Below the pieces are notes generated by a model, which was given only the letters and a program-made list of their open reading frames with translations, ran no database searches and had not been told where the DNA came from. DNA of 64,000 nucleotides, from the NCBI GenBank assembly GCA_014529385.2, contig CM043942.1, positions 65,237,184 through 65,301,183 of the forward strand, in the 5' to 3' direction. This stretch comes from Adiantum capillus-veneris. Its lineage: Eukaryota; Streptophyta; Polypodiopsida; Polypodiales; Pteridaceae. Shown one piece after another: positions 33,022 to 44,125 of this stretch. Numbering within the stretch: position 1 is the stretch's first letter; each line of letters begins with the position of its first letter. Made by a program: the position numbers and the translations under genes.

Positions 33022-34098
33022 ATGTTAGGTTAGGTTAGGTTAGGTTTAGGTTATATGTTAGGTGAGATTATAGGTTAGGTTAGAGCTACCGATGGCATAA
33101 TAATCAAGAAAATACAAACGGACTTAGAATATGACTCGTGTACTTCTAAAAACGTCATCAGACTTTGAAGATGACTTGTGTACTTCTAAAAACGCAAACG
33201 GACTTCGGTTAGGTTAGGTTATAGGTTAGGTAGATGTTATAAGATAGGTTACATTCAGTTAGGTTAGGTATAGGTTTTACGTAAGGTTAGATTATAGGTT
33301 AGGCATAACGATTATAGGTTCGGTTAGAGCTAGAGTCAAATTAATAGTACAAAAAATGCAATCGGACTTCGAAGATGACTCGTGTACTTCTAAAAATGCA
33401 AAAGGACTTCGGTTAGGTTAGGTAGATGTTATAAGTTAGGTTAAATACATTAAGTTAAGTTAGGTATAGGTTTTACGTTAGGATAGATTTTAGGTTAGGC
33501 ATAACGATTATAGGCTATAGAGCTATCATCAAATTAATAGTAGTAAAAATGCAATCGGACTTCGAAGATGACTCGTGTACTAAAAATGCAAATAGACTTC
33601 TGCTAGGTTAGGTAGATGTTATAAGTTAGGTTATATACATTACGTTAAGTTAGGTATAGGTTTTATGTTAGGTTAGATTATAGGTTAGGCATAACGATTA
33701 TAGGTTAGGTTAGAGCTATCGTCAAATTAATAGTAGTAAAAATGCAATCGGACTTCAAAGATGACTCGTGTACTTCTAAAAACGTAAACAGACTTTGGTT
33801 AGGTTAGGTTAGGTTATATGTTAGGTAGATGTTATAAGTTAGGTTATATACATTAAGTTAAGTTAGGTATAGGTTTTACGTTAGGTTAGATTATAGGTTA
33901 GGCATAACGATTATCGGTTAGGTTAGAGCTATCATCAAATTAATAGTAAAAAAAATGCAATCAGACTTCGAAGATGACTCGTGTACTCTGAAAAACGCAA
34001 ACGGACTTCGGTTAGGTTAGGTTTACGTTATAAGTTAGGTTAGGGTTATGTTATAGGTTAGGTTAGGTCAGAGCTAACATCAAATTAATAGTAGAAAA
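33022..34098. repeat. TTAGG-type array with 190-215-bp higher-order repeat
   Basis: Repeated module: AATCGGACTTCGAAGATGAC, CTCGTGTACTTCTAAAAA, a run of GGTTAGGTTAGG, GATGTTATAAGTTAGG, TATAGGTTTTACGTTAGG, GGCATAACGATTATAGG, TCAAATTAATAGT. The CGGACTTC-type start occurs near 33113, 33361, 33553, 33745, 33959 and 34101. It ends about 400 bp before the CACTA transposase start. Confidence 0.88.
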
Positions 34099-34450
34099 AA
34101 CGCAATCGGACTTCAAAAGTGCTCACAGGTTGAAAGAACCTTAATATATAGTCATTGATCAATAAAGACGAGATTATTACCTTGTGTTCCTAATCTTCGT
34201 GCACCTCTAGACCAAGGTGTGCGGGGATCGGGCCTGCCTAGAGAATGCGAGGTTGTTAGAGCTAGTAGAAAATAGTTCAAAACCTGCAATCAGATTTCAA
34301 AAGTGCACACATACTTCAATAACTTTAATATATAGTCATTGAAAAATAAAGACGAGATTATTACCTTGTGGTCCTAATCTCCGTGCACCTCTAGACTGCC
34401 GTGTGCGTGGATCGGGCCTGGCTACAGATTGTGAGGTTGTTAAAGCTTGT
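34099..34450. repeat. Duplicated about 190-bp segment upstream of the CACTA gene
   Basis: 34099-34287 and 34288-34450 share TTAATATATAGTCATTGA, ATAAAGACGAGATTATTACC, CGTGCACCTCTAGAC, GATCGGGCCTG and GAGGTTGTTA. The first 15 bases of each copy continue the higher-order repeat on the left. The position suggests a promoter or transposase-binding region, but there is no direct proof. Confidence 0.85.
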
Positions 34451-35043
34451 AGTTATAACAACTAGAGTGTTTTAATTATTTGTTGCATCATTGGTAGTTA
34501 AAGTATGGACGATAGGATGGCGTGTCCTTGTGCGCATTGCAAACATCAGATCTTTCAAAAACAAAAAATCTGCGACCAACACATACGCAATCACGGTCTC
34601 TTTTCGATAGAGCAAGTACAAGACCTGCGTTATCGATCTCATGGTCTAGAGATTGAAGGTCAAAGTCCGCAAGTAGATATTGCTCCAACTTCATCCCAGA
34701 GAAGACGATTTTCAAATGAGGAGCCATCGACTAATTGCTCCCAACCAATACCTGAAGTGGCATTTCAGGAAGTAGAGATGGAGCAGATGTTGGACGCGTT
34801 CTTTGACATGGATTCCAACAAAGAAGGCAACAACATTAAACGCAGTACTATGGACCAACCTCAGCCATCCCGTTCATATCGACGGTATGATAGCAATGAT
34901 GAGGAGGGCGAGATGATGCAAAGTCTTACACGCATGCCGCTCTACACTGGTGCAAAAATCTCAATTCTCCGTACCGCATTGGCAATGCTTAATTTGCAGT
35001 CTGTCTACGGTTGGTCTGACGCCTCATTCATAGAGCTTTTCAA

Positions 35044-35130
35044 GTAAACATATTTATCCTAAGCATGGTAAACTGAAAATTACAGTTCAGATAAAGTGAT
35101 CAAAGGGCTGACTTGTTCATGTAACAGCAG
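35044..35130 (+). other. Predicted intron 1 of the CACTA transposase
   Basis: 87 bp, GTAAAC to ACAGCAG. Without splicing the frame stops at once (TAA at 35045-35047). With splicing the reading is phase-correct and restores the family pattern F-x-LFK-LLNEQ-LPEG. Confidence 0.75.
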
Positions 35131-35870
35131 GTTGCTGAATGAGCAAATCTTGCCAGAAGGGTATCACATGTCCTGTACCCATCCAGCCGCTAAAAAGCTT
35201 CTTACTAATTTGGGCTTAGATTATCAAAAAACACATGCATGTCCTAATGATTGTATACTTTTTTGCATTGAGTATGCAAACATGAAACAGTGTCCCAATT
35301 GTGGATCAAATAGGTACAGGGAGGACACACAAGGAAAATTTATCCCAGCAAAGGTCCTTCGACACTTTCCTATCATTCCAAGAATAAAGAGCATGTTCAG
35401 GTGCAAGTCCATATCCGCTTTGATGACATGGCACTCAAATACTAGATTGATAGATGATGTTATATGGGTACGTGCTGACTCTCATGCATGGAAGCACATA
35501 GAGGAAAGTTGGCCTACATTTAAGAACGAGCCTCGATGTATTCGATTTGTTCTAGCAATTGGCGGAGTAAACCCATTCGGATTACGGAGCTCGTCATGGA
35601 GCACGTGGCCTAATTGTCTGGTTAATTATAATCTTTCACCGTGGCTTGCTATCAAGAAGGGCCATCTGTTGTTGTCATTGATCGTCCCAAGAAAGTACAA
35701 AGCAAAGAACATGGACATCTATCTGGCACCACTTATAGAAGATCTCCAAATCTTGTGGACAGGAATCGATGTGGTTGATATGTCCCAACCAATCGGACGA
35801 CGGAATGTACATGTGCAAGGCATTCTGATGTGGACCATGCACGATTGGCGAGGGTTCGGTGAGTGCTCAC

Positions 35871-35957
35871 GTAAGTGCCTTTAAAACTCTCACACACATG
35901 TGATTCATGGCTATGTCAACGCTTTTAAATATTAATATGTGATGTTTCACGCTTGAG
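35871..35957 (+). other. Predicted intron 2 of the CACTA transposase
   Basis: 87 bp, GTAAGT to GCTTGAG. Exon ends join in phase as FGECS-RYSGNHACPKC, which fits the family. The acceptor lacks a strong pyrimidine tract, so the exact 3' edge is slightly uncertain. Confidence 0.65.
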
Positions 35958-36069
35958 GTACTCGGGAAATCATGCATGTCCAAAATGTGGTCCTCGACTT
36001 GGCTTCCGCCGCTCTGAGCATTTGAGCAAGACAGTTTATGAGCAGCATGGTAGATTTTTGCCAAAACAT

Positions 36070-36129
36070 ATGAGATACGTGGACAAAACATATGCAAACA
36101 TGAGATACGTGGAAAAAACATATGCAAAC
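36070..36129 (+). repeat. 30-bp in-frame tandem duplication inside the CACTA transposase
   Basis: Two copies of a 30-bp unit starting ATGAGATACGTGGA, one mismatch (C/A), giving MRYVDKTYAN then MRYVEKTYAN. It lies just before a frameshift, in the segment after the transposase Cys-rich region. Confidence 0.9.
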
Positions 36130-37750
36130 ATGATATGCATCCACTGAAAGCAAGAGATTGGAAAAACATGTGGCTGGAGAGGGGAGATTGGATGCCACCT
36201 AGAATGAAAAAACTTTCTATTTTCCATGATCCCCCATACTGGAGTGACCAGCTGATTAATCATTTGCTCAACCCAATGCATCTCTTCAAGAATGTGGGGG
36301 AGATCATCTGGAAGACCATCACTGGAAAAAGGGAGAGCAAGGGCCCAAAAACATGACCTGCAGGCTGTGGGTCAAATGCCAGAGATGTGGCCTCGACTTA
36401 AACCCAATGGAAAGTGTTATATACCAAAAGGTCCATGGGTTCTGAGTCGCACAGAAGAGCAACAAGTGAAGAAGACTATATCTTCATTCAAGACTCCCAC
36501 AGGGTGCATGCAATGTTTGAAAGCGGCTTTTACGAGGGATGACAATCTGAGTGATCTTAAGTCCCATGATTGGCACAAATTTTTACATTTCATCTTACCA
36601 ATTGCCATAAAGAGTTGTTTGACAGATGACATTAGAAGAAAAATCTACAAAATCAGTGAGTTGGTACGTTGGATCAGTTCAAAAGAGATAATAGAAGACA
36701 TCATCGATGCAGCACGCTTAAATGCTATTGAAGTAGTGTGCATGGTGGAGAAGTACTTTCCAACAAACATTATTACCATCCAAATGCATGTACTTGTGCA
36801 TGTGGTCGATGAAGTTGCAATTGATTGGGTGGTCCATAGCAGGTGGATTTTCTTCTTGGAGAGATTTATGAAGAATTTAAAGGGGTTTTTTTGTCAAAGA
36901 GATTTCCCCGAGGGTAGCATGGCCGAAGGATGGCTTGTACAAGAGTCTCTTGCAAGCCGTAGGGACAAGGCATCGTTAGGAAGATGGACATCACAATGCG
37001 AGAAAAGGTTATGAGATTTTGCCTTCTCAACTCAGACATCATGCAAAAGTGGCTAGAGAGGTACGAAGGGAAAAAGCAACACTGTTTGACAGATCGCCTT
37101 CAATTCAACGCAACCGTGCAACTAGAAACCTTCTTTTCCATACCATCTTCAAAAATTGCATGACTTTCCAACAGGGCAGTGGTTAGATGCGACACTCTTA
37201 GAGGCAAAGAGGAGTGTAGTGTTTATTGAAGAGGAAGAGGAGATGTCAAGGGATTGCGATTGGCATATACATTTCACAACTTCCTTTTCGAGCTCTACAT
37301 GAAAATTAGTTTTATTTAATAACTTTTAGTCTGTTTATGGATCTTTGTGGTCACATGGGAAGCACTTTAGAGTCCAACGGATCAACGAACAAAGGGTCAC
37401 TTTCGACAGTAGTATTAGGGCAAACTTCGTCCAAGAAAGTAGGAGTAGTGCTAGGGATGAGAATACAAAGATTGGCCAGCTTGAATAATTTGGCTACATC
37501 CAAGACATCTTGAAGATTAGATTTAGAAAGTTTGATATGTTTATCTTTGATGTCAAGTGGTTCAAAGTTATTACCAGCGCCCCTAATGCAATTGTGCGCA
37601 AAGATAAGAGTGGATTGATTCAAGTGAACTCTAGGCAGGTATGGACAGATGTGCGGGATACATTCATACTTCCATAGCATTGTGAACAAGTGTGTTCATA
37701 CACGATCCACTATGGACAGAAAATGATGAGAATGATCTATCTAAACCTTG

Positions 37751-38193
37751 CTAGCTCTATGTTGTTCAAGTTGCTCCATGTAGCAAGCAAGTGTGTGAAG
37801 GATTGGATGTTGAGCTCAAAGAGGTGATTCATGAACAAAGCATAGGAACGACTCCAACTTTAAGTTTATATTTTAAGGTGGATGTCAGCATTGCAATTGT
37901 CTGAACCTAGAGAGGAGGTGTCAAATAGTGAAGCTGATATGGACAACAAACGAAGAAGTAGAGTTCGATGACGAAGATGCAGAAGTACAGATTGAGATAG
38001 ACATCAGATCTCATAGAGGATGAGAGATTAACTAATGAATTTTGCTAGGAAACCTTTTGCATGGCTCTTTTTATTAGTCTACAATACACTTTAGATTTTG
38101 GTCATTTATGTAGCAGTTTCATTGATTTGTTGTTTGTATTGATTAAGCATTTCTTACGTAAACTAACGTATTTTGCGGGTGTTTTTTGTGTCA
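37751..38193 (+). other. CACTA transposase tail / intergenic stretch
   Basis: Reads as a stop-rich continuation of the transposase gene (an acidic, repetitive tail up to about 38030) and then AT-rich spacer. No independent gene. Confidence 0.5.
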
Positions 38194-39220
38194 TGGAAAA
38201 TGACGATGAGCCCGACTCTCCTAGTTTTAGTTTTCCAGTCACTGCGGCCGGCATGTCACCCGAGTAGATGGGATCGTTTTTTGTCTCAGTTCACACCTGA
38301 GCAGATTACGATGGCACATCACCTTTGGGGTGCACGTGTAGGTTCCTCTAGACCTACTACAACCGACCCTACTCCCGGGACTAGTGTGGTCCCTACATCA
38401 AGCGGCCCCACACCTCAGTCTAGTGTGCCCCCTACGCCTAGGACTCATGTGTCCTCTACATCGATGGGTGGTTCATCCTTGAGACGACGTTGCCGTCGTT
38501 CTGGAGGTGGTGGTTTGCTGTGGTAGTGGTTCTACCAATGCATCCACACCACCGAGAGAGCACCCACCACTCTCTTCAGTAGATAGTTCACCGATGGGGA
38601 CACACCACGTACACCTTGGGGATCACACGAGCATGATCCTAGCAAGGTGTACAAGGAGCAGGTAGGGTGGTCAAGGAAAGGGTGGGCAAGGAAATGCAAT
38701 AGAGGATTTGACAGCTCTGTACGATTCACTTTGGTCATGCTGTGATGGAGATTTGAGAAAATCTCAATCTTGAGAGAAAGAATTACATTGTTGACGCCAT
38801 TCAGAGAGAGTACAGACCGGCACAGGGGTACGATTAGGTCTCGAATGCCTGGATTTTGAGTGTGGCGAGCTCCACAATGTCACACCGTCAGTCAGAGGCT
38901 AGAGATAGGTTCAATGATGGCGATCCCAATCCGGCATGGTTGGACAGAGAAGAGTGGATTGGGATTGCATGAGAGACACAAGACAATCCCAATAGATTTT
39001 AGCAATAGAGAGATGCAGCCAGAGCACGTTTGGAGTCTGTTGGAGCGTCACATCTTGGGAGTGGAGGCTACAATACGCTTCAACATGAGTTTGTAAGTAT
39101 TATATGTATGCTTTAAATTATTGATAGTATATATGTTATTTGAAGATTTATTTAATTATTAAACCATAATTTTGCAGGAAGTTGCGGTGAAACGCCTTCC
39201 GACACGCTGGAAAGGGGGAA
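38194..39220 (+). pseudogene. Second gene of the CACTA element (TNPA/Transposase_24-like, tentative)
   Basis: Starts MENDDEPDSPSFSF at 38194, then shifts to a Pro/Thr/Ser-rich linker (PTTTDPTPGTSVVPTSSG). After more breaks, about 38870-39092 reads RQSEARDRFND, PNPAWLDREEWIGIA, RDAARARLES, GSGGYNTLQHEF. The order (tryptophan motif, basic RxR helix, H/G-S-G-G-Y motif) is like the plant En/Spm Transposase_24 domain, but several stops make this tentative. An intron at 39093-39177 follows. The exon then runs EVAVKRLPTRWKGG and is cut at about 39220 by the LTR of element F. Confidence 0.5.
39093..39177 (+). other. Predicted intron in the second CACTA gene
   Basis: 85 bp, GTAAGTATT to TAATTTTGCAG, strongly AT-rich with a good acceptor. 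Same size class as the two transposase introns. Confidence 0.7.
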
Positions 39221-41160
39221 TAGGGGACACACATAGCACACAAAATATTTTCCTCTCTATAGCCGAGGGATTCCACAGCACCCCTAACATCTCAAATAAC
39301 ACCTTCAAATTGGCTAATTTGCACTAACAACCCCACTTTAGCATACAAAACAACTATCTCACACCTTGCAAAAAATACCCCACAACACAAATGCACCCAC
39401 ACTGCTCAACTCACCCTTTCCGACTCACAAAACACTCCTAATCTGCCCTCTTGGTAGCACCTTTCGAGCTGCAGGCAAACCCTCTGCAAGCAATGTCCAA
39501 TACACGAAGAGCGAGAGAAAAGGAGGGGGATGGGGAGAAGCAACACAAGAGATTGGCGCAAACAAGTGGTATTATTGCATAGAGAGTAGTACAATCAAGT
39601 ATGCAGCTTCAATGGCAAGCTTAGCACCACACAAGCTTCAATCTTCCAATCACACACTCAAGCAAAAAAACCACAATGGTCTAAAGACCCCACAAAATGA
39701 ACATAAACCTCCTTTTATAAGGGTGTGTCTCTAGGAGGTCCAAAGAAGAAAAATGGGGTGAGCTTCCATGTCGTGCACTTCATTTGGAGCTCTATTTAGG
39801 ATCTACTTGCATTGCCACCACTTGGCATATTTGATTTTTGGAAACACTTGCATGCTAAACCTCTTGTCCACCCGATTCCGCCGCCCGGTCTTCCTCCTCT
39901 TGGGCCTTTGAGTGTCCTTGGCCTTGCCCTTTAACTGCCCTTGTCGGCTCATCCTCTTTGCAGCGAGACCCCTCCACTCCTTGAGCAATAGCGATGTCGC
40001 TATGGGGGGGGGGGGGGGGTGCACCCCTTTTCCTCAAAAAAATCGATCCTTAGCAGGCGTGGCCACCGGCCCTTACTAGCTGCCACGTCATCACTAAAAT
40101 TCCACACCACGTAGGCACACCACCGTCTGTGCACCGCCAAAATCACCACCAAACCGCCACGCAGCGCCCGACAGGGCAGCCCACACGCACGCCATAGCCC
40201 TTGGGAGGGAGAGCTCCTCTCTCTCTCCCCTCTTGTGTCCCCTAAAGAGCCCACACTCTAATATATATACTGCTGTCTACTGGCCCCCGACTACCTATAT
40301 GGGTTTAACTAACGGCCACGTGGCGGCCCCTCACTAACTTGCACCCCCAAGGGCAAAAACCCCTTCAAAAATATTTAGAAACAAACGTTTTTTCTTGGTC
40401 CTCTTTTTCCAGCTCCCATTCTCTGCTCCAAGGTGGGACTACCAAGCCGTAGCAACCTTCTGAAACTCCATCTTCCCTGTTCCAACCACACTCTCTGTCC
40501 CTACATTTTGATTCCTCGGCATCCTCAAAACAAGGCCTTCAAAAAGTGAAAAAATCACCTACAAGCAACTTTAGACAAAGGCACCCCATTTTCCGACTAT
40601 TGTAACTTCTGGCTCCGTACTCCGTTTGACATGCAGTCACTTCCTTCTAGCTCCGTATGATGCAAACCCTCCTCCAGAACTTTGTCAGTGCTCAAAAGAT
40701 TCCAGATAGCACATTCTCGAATGCGGCCAAGTGGGCTCAGACCCGGCCCCCGGAAAAACTTCAATTGATCATATCTTGCAAACTATATGTCGACTTCTCC
40801 TTGGATCTTCTGTTTCCCACTGCCCTGTTCGGTAAGAATCTGGAAACCATTAAAGCTTCAACCTTCAATAACTTGGGCTCTGTAGCTCGGTTTGATGAAC
40901 CGTGGACGTGATCCTTCAGCACTTCAAGCTCTTCATTCCTAGACCCAAAAGATTCACTTTGCATCTCCTTCACCTGCTACCCAAATTAGCCCCTCATGGA
41001 GCTTTTCTTGGCCTATAGGCCTCATCATGCATACAATTCCACTACTACTTGTCATCCCATGAGTTTCCTAGCTGCTCCAGCCCTTTGCAATGCCTCTGCT
41101 TGCCTGCATACATCTGCCCATGCCACCTTCTAGAGTCGACACACTTTGGTTGCACCATCA
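39221..41160 (-). repeat. Element F 3' LTR (Tat-like gypsy, minus strand)
   Basis: Ends CACCATCA at 41160, followed by TTGCCCACGCCCC, i.e. polypurine tract GGGGCGTGGGCAA on the minus strand, the same boundary as element C at 11292. A minus-strand TATA box (CTTATAAAAGG, plus-strand 39711-39722) lies inside. The left edge is placed where the CACTA exon reading stops (about 39220, uncertain by some 20 bp). The sequence has a G16 run at 40004-40019 but no gene; small frames within it are not credible. Confidence 0.65.
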
Positions 41161-41423
41161 TTGCCCACGCCCCTGTTGAGCATTTATGCTCAACCACAAA
41201 AGAGCTTTATTCCACTATAAACTTCAAAACCTGGCACACACTATGAGAAAACTCAAACCATATGTACATTGTTTTATTGCACTCTATTGCCAAATCCTCA
41301 AGTGGGTTGCCCCACCCCCTGCATCACATAGCTTCCACCTGGATCAAACACCTATCTCTGTTCACTTTCATCCAACTGCAACAACCTCCAATAGTGCCCT
41401 ACCCAAGCACCTAGACCACCATG
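41161..41423 (-). mobile_element. Element F interior fragment
   Basis: After the polypurine tract, a perfect 20-bp palindrome GTTGAGCATTTATGCTCAAC-type word (about 41175-41195) recurs, slightly changed, at the same place in element C (GTAGAGCATTTATGCTCAAAC, 11311-11330). The interior is then broken by element E. The remainder should continue after 52382, but no pol sequence is visible there, so F may be truncated or non-autonomous. Confidence 0.55.
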
Positions 41424-41428
41424 TGTGT

Positions 41429-41908
41429 TGTTATGGAATTGATATTTTATTGTTTATTGCAGTTGACGGGTGGAAAAGACTTGACCGAGTTAGGCTATCG
41501 CAAAAGGATATCATATTTATGTATATTTGATTATTCAAGTGCTCTTTATGAGCTTTGGCCATTTATGATCGGCCGGCCAGTTTGTACTCACTTTGACCAT
41601 TCAAGAATCTATAAATTAAATACGTGCAGGAGGGAAATGGTCACTCTTGCACAGGGGGGGGATTGCACCCAGTGTCTATGTACTTCTTCTCCCCTCTCCC
41701 CTCTTCTCTCTCGCCGTGCTGGCGTAGCACTCCGCTCTAGGAGGTGCGCCTGCACGCCCTCTCTCACTCTCTCTCTCGCCCTATGTTCCTCTCTGTTCGT
41801 GTATCTTGCAATTATGCGTCTATGTGGTCGATAGGTATGTAGATTTATTCATTTATCTCTTGCTATGTGCTATTTTTGAGTAGTTTGCAGGGCTCTCTAC
41901 GCTCCCGT
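41429..41908 (+). repeat. Element E 5' LTR, main part
   Basis: Starts TGTTATGGAATTG, typical of plant LTRs. 41579-41908 aligns with 52045-52368 (CTCACTTTGACCATTCAAG, TATAAATTAAATACGTG, CACTCCGCTCTAGGAGGTGC). It is cut at CCGT (41905-41908) by element D; the last 8 bases (CTGTAGCA) are at 50651-50658. Confidence 0.88.
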
Positions 41909-42851
41909 TGTCAATATTTTTTTGGAGCAAGGGATTGCGCATATGTACATATACATGCATGGTGCATCAAATAAAGTATTGCCCATTTTCTAGAGCCAGG
42001 TGGTTACGTGGGGCCCACATGTGTACAGGAAGGACACCGTGTACATAGTGCATCGATTTTCACTATCACCAGTACCAGTATGTTTTTTCTACAATAATGA
42101 GGAGTTTATAGCGCGTAAAACTTCTCGAGGAAGCTATCCGCGGGCCGACGACGTGAGGTCAGCAGGTGCGTCAGATGGCATCTAGTGGCGTCAGGAGGGC
42201 GAACGAGGTCAATATTTGCACGCGGATGAGGACGGACACAACGTGGGTGTTTTCTTGTGAGAGTTATGCAGAAAGGTCATCATTAGGACCTTTTTTTGGG
42301 GCCACTTCACGTGGTGGCGAGGTGCATTATTGGAAAAAAGCTGAGTGCCAGGTGTGCGAATGATGCAAAAAGGTGACAACTATGCACTGCGAGGTCAGTT
42401 TTTGGCCTGTTCGGGGTCCGTTTGAGGTCATCTAAAAGGCCAAGGGTGCCCAACTAATAAAGCTAAGTGTGGGAACTGAAAAAAGAGAGAGAAGACCAGA
42501 AAAAACGTGGAGAAGAGAGGAGGAACAGCCGCAGGTGTGTTTTTGCTCATTTTGGAGCCTGTTTTGGCCGTAAACTGCTCATCCGAGGTCGGATTTGAGC
42601 ACTTTGACATTGTAGACTGGGGTTTTGGTCCGTTCCGGACGCGATGGAGCTGTCCATTTTGCCAAATTCCTCACTCTTTTCCTGCTGTTTTTCTGTGTAA
42701 GTTCCTCCTATGAGCGAAGTTTCTGCTCCAGTTTGTGATTGTATCTGGCTTCTTTTACCCATAATGTGTGAGCTATTTGCCCCATTGGTGTTGGCCCAAG
42801 CTCAATTGTATCTAAACATCAAAAATTCTCCTCTTTTGAGCTGAGTTTTTT

Positions 42852-42882
<31 letters not shown>

Positions 42883-43051
42883 GAGTGGGCAAGTGGATAG
42901 TCTCTCTCCTCTCACTCCAGAGGTGTGTTCCCTGTCTCGGCCAGGTGTGTTGTGTAAGCCGAGTGGTGCCCCATAGTGTGTGTGTGTATCTTCCCAAGAG
43001 TGTGTGTCGGGTCGTTATAGAGGCGCTGTGTGTGTTTTCATCCCGCTCACA
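41909..43051 (+). repeat. Element D 5' LTR
   Basis: 1143 bp, beginning TGTCAATATTTTTTTGG and ending CCCGCTCACA. It includes a (GT)n microsatellite (42854-42882), two bases longer than in the 3' copy. Open frames inside occur identically in both LTRs and are not genes. Confidence 0.95.
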
Positions 43052-43056
43052 TTCTT

Positions 43057-43071
43057 TTGGCGCCCCCACGG
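43057..43071 (+). other. Element D primer binding site
   Basis: TTGGCGCCCCCACGG, five bases inside the LTR. A TGGCGCC start is typical of plant gypsy primer sites; the exact tRNA is not assigned here. Confidence 0.8.
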
Positions 43072-43093
43072 AGGATCTTCTTCGAGTACCTTC

Positions 43094-43226
43094 TGCTTCG
43101 AGCTTCGAGCTTCGAGCTTCGGGATTACAGGTTGCAGGTTGCAGATTACAGGTTACAAGTTACAGGTTACAGGTTACAGGAACAGGGACAGGGACAGGTA
43201 CAGGTGATTCACACAGGTACAGGTAG
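43094..43226 (+). repeat. Minisatellite in the element D leader
   Basis: Four GCTTCGA units, then about ten variants of TTACAGG/TTGCAGG/TACAGG, then ACAGGGAC units. This drifting 6-7-bp repeat lies between the primer site and gag. The rest of the leader to 44125 has no firm gene; an 80-codon frame at 43781-44023 is unsupported. Confidence 0.85.
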
Positions 43227-44125
43227 CTGGAGTACAGTGATGTCACTTGCAGTTGTTGTGGGAATGCATCACTTGGCGCCTATTTGAGCGCATTGTCTGT
43301 TGGATTGTACGTTACTTGTGGAAACTGCCATTGTACGCCTTTGTGGAGCCATATATGGTTTTATTTGGCAGTCCCAGCCATTTCTGAGACTTGGTCTGGA
43401 AGATAGTCATTTCTGAGACTTGACTATACGCGATTTGCATTAGCCTTCGTGTGAGGGTCGATAGCGTGAGGTTTTTATTGAGCTGGGGGATTCTCAAATG
43501 TGGAGATCCTTTCGGTGATACAGGTAGCTGGAGCACCCTTTTTGTGACCTCGCCATAGGCTATGTACTAGTGAGTCCTACTTGATGCTCGGGTTCTATTG
43601 TTGACAGTTTATGCATACATAGACAGTTTATATTTTGGGTTCCTACTGCTCTACTTCTGGGGAAACTCTGTCGAAATTTTCCCAAGTTATGATGGCTGGT
43701 TTTTTGGTATTTTGAGCCATTTATGCTGTTATGCTGCTGAAATTTGGGAAAAAATCAAAGGATAAGTCAGGTGTGCCTTCTTGGGAGCTTCATGGTTGGC
43801 TTTAATGGATGATCAAAATGGCCCTCAGTTCACTCCTTTTCATTTAACTCAAAGAATTCAGATTAATGTTCATGTGTCCAGGAAGATCTTTTTCCAGCAG
43901 CGCATAGTCTTTATGTTTGGGCCAAGAAGATTGAGAGAGATCCTGGAATGTCCTTTGCCTGTTGTCATTCCGATGATCAACTATGAAAACTCATTTGATG
44001 TGCATGTGTTTATCCTTCTATAAAGTTGAGCTCCATTGAAGTTTCTAGGGATTGGGAAGTGAAAAGTTTTGGGTTCTTGCACGTGTGTTCGAAGGGGTTC
44101 TCAAAGCATCATAATTTGGGTAGCC

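Larger units (their letters stand above)
34505..37750 (+). pseudogene. CACTA (En/Spm) TNP2-type transposase
   Basis: Exon 1 (34505-35043) opens with a transposase-associated Cys motif (CPCAHCKHQ) and ends WSDASFIELFK. Splicing out 35044-35130 joins it to LLNEQILPEG. Exon 2 (35131-35870) is Transposase_21-like: KTHACPNDCILF, CPNCGSNRY, IPAKVLRHFPIIPR, NPFGLRSSSWSTWP, MDIYLAPLIEDLQILW. Removing 35871-35957 leads to HACPKCGPRLGF. Exon 3 continues through SIFHDPPYW, NPMHLFKNVGEIIW (36135-36356) and SHDWHKFLHFILPIAI, PEGSMAEGW (36292-37014), with shifts near 36110-36140 and 36345. The C-terminus (about 37365-37700) resembles DUF4216: FDMFIFDVKWFKV, DKSGLIQVN. Several stops; not functional. Confidence 0.85.

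Noticed and set aside
32085-34098. Telomere or interstitial telomere tract
   Set aside because: The words are TTAGG-like and interrupted every few units, without runs of the plant unit TTTAGGG; modules of about 200 bp dominate.
33022-34450. CRISPR-like repeat-spacer array
   Set aside because: Modules are long, diverged and contiguous, with no unique spacers and no cas-like genes; the window is from a plant.
40004-40019. G16 run as a regulatory G-quadruplex
   Set aside because: A single homopolymer inside an old LTR, prone to sequencing error; no support for a function.
42000-42763. Small ORFs that recur at 49597-50359
   Set aside because: They recur because both regions are the two LTRs of element D; none has protein features.
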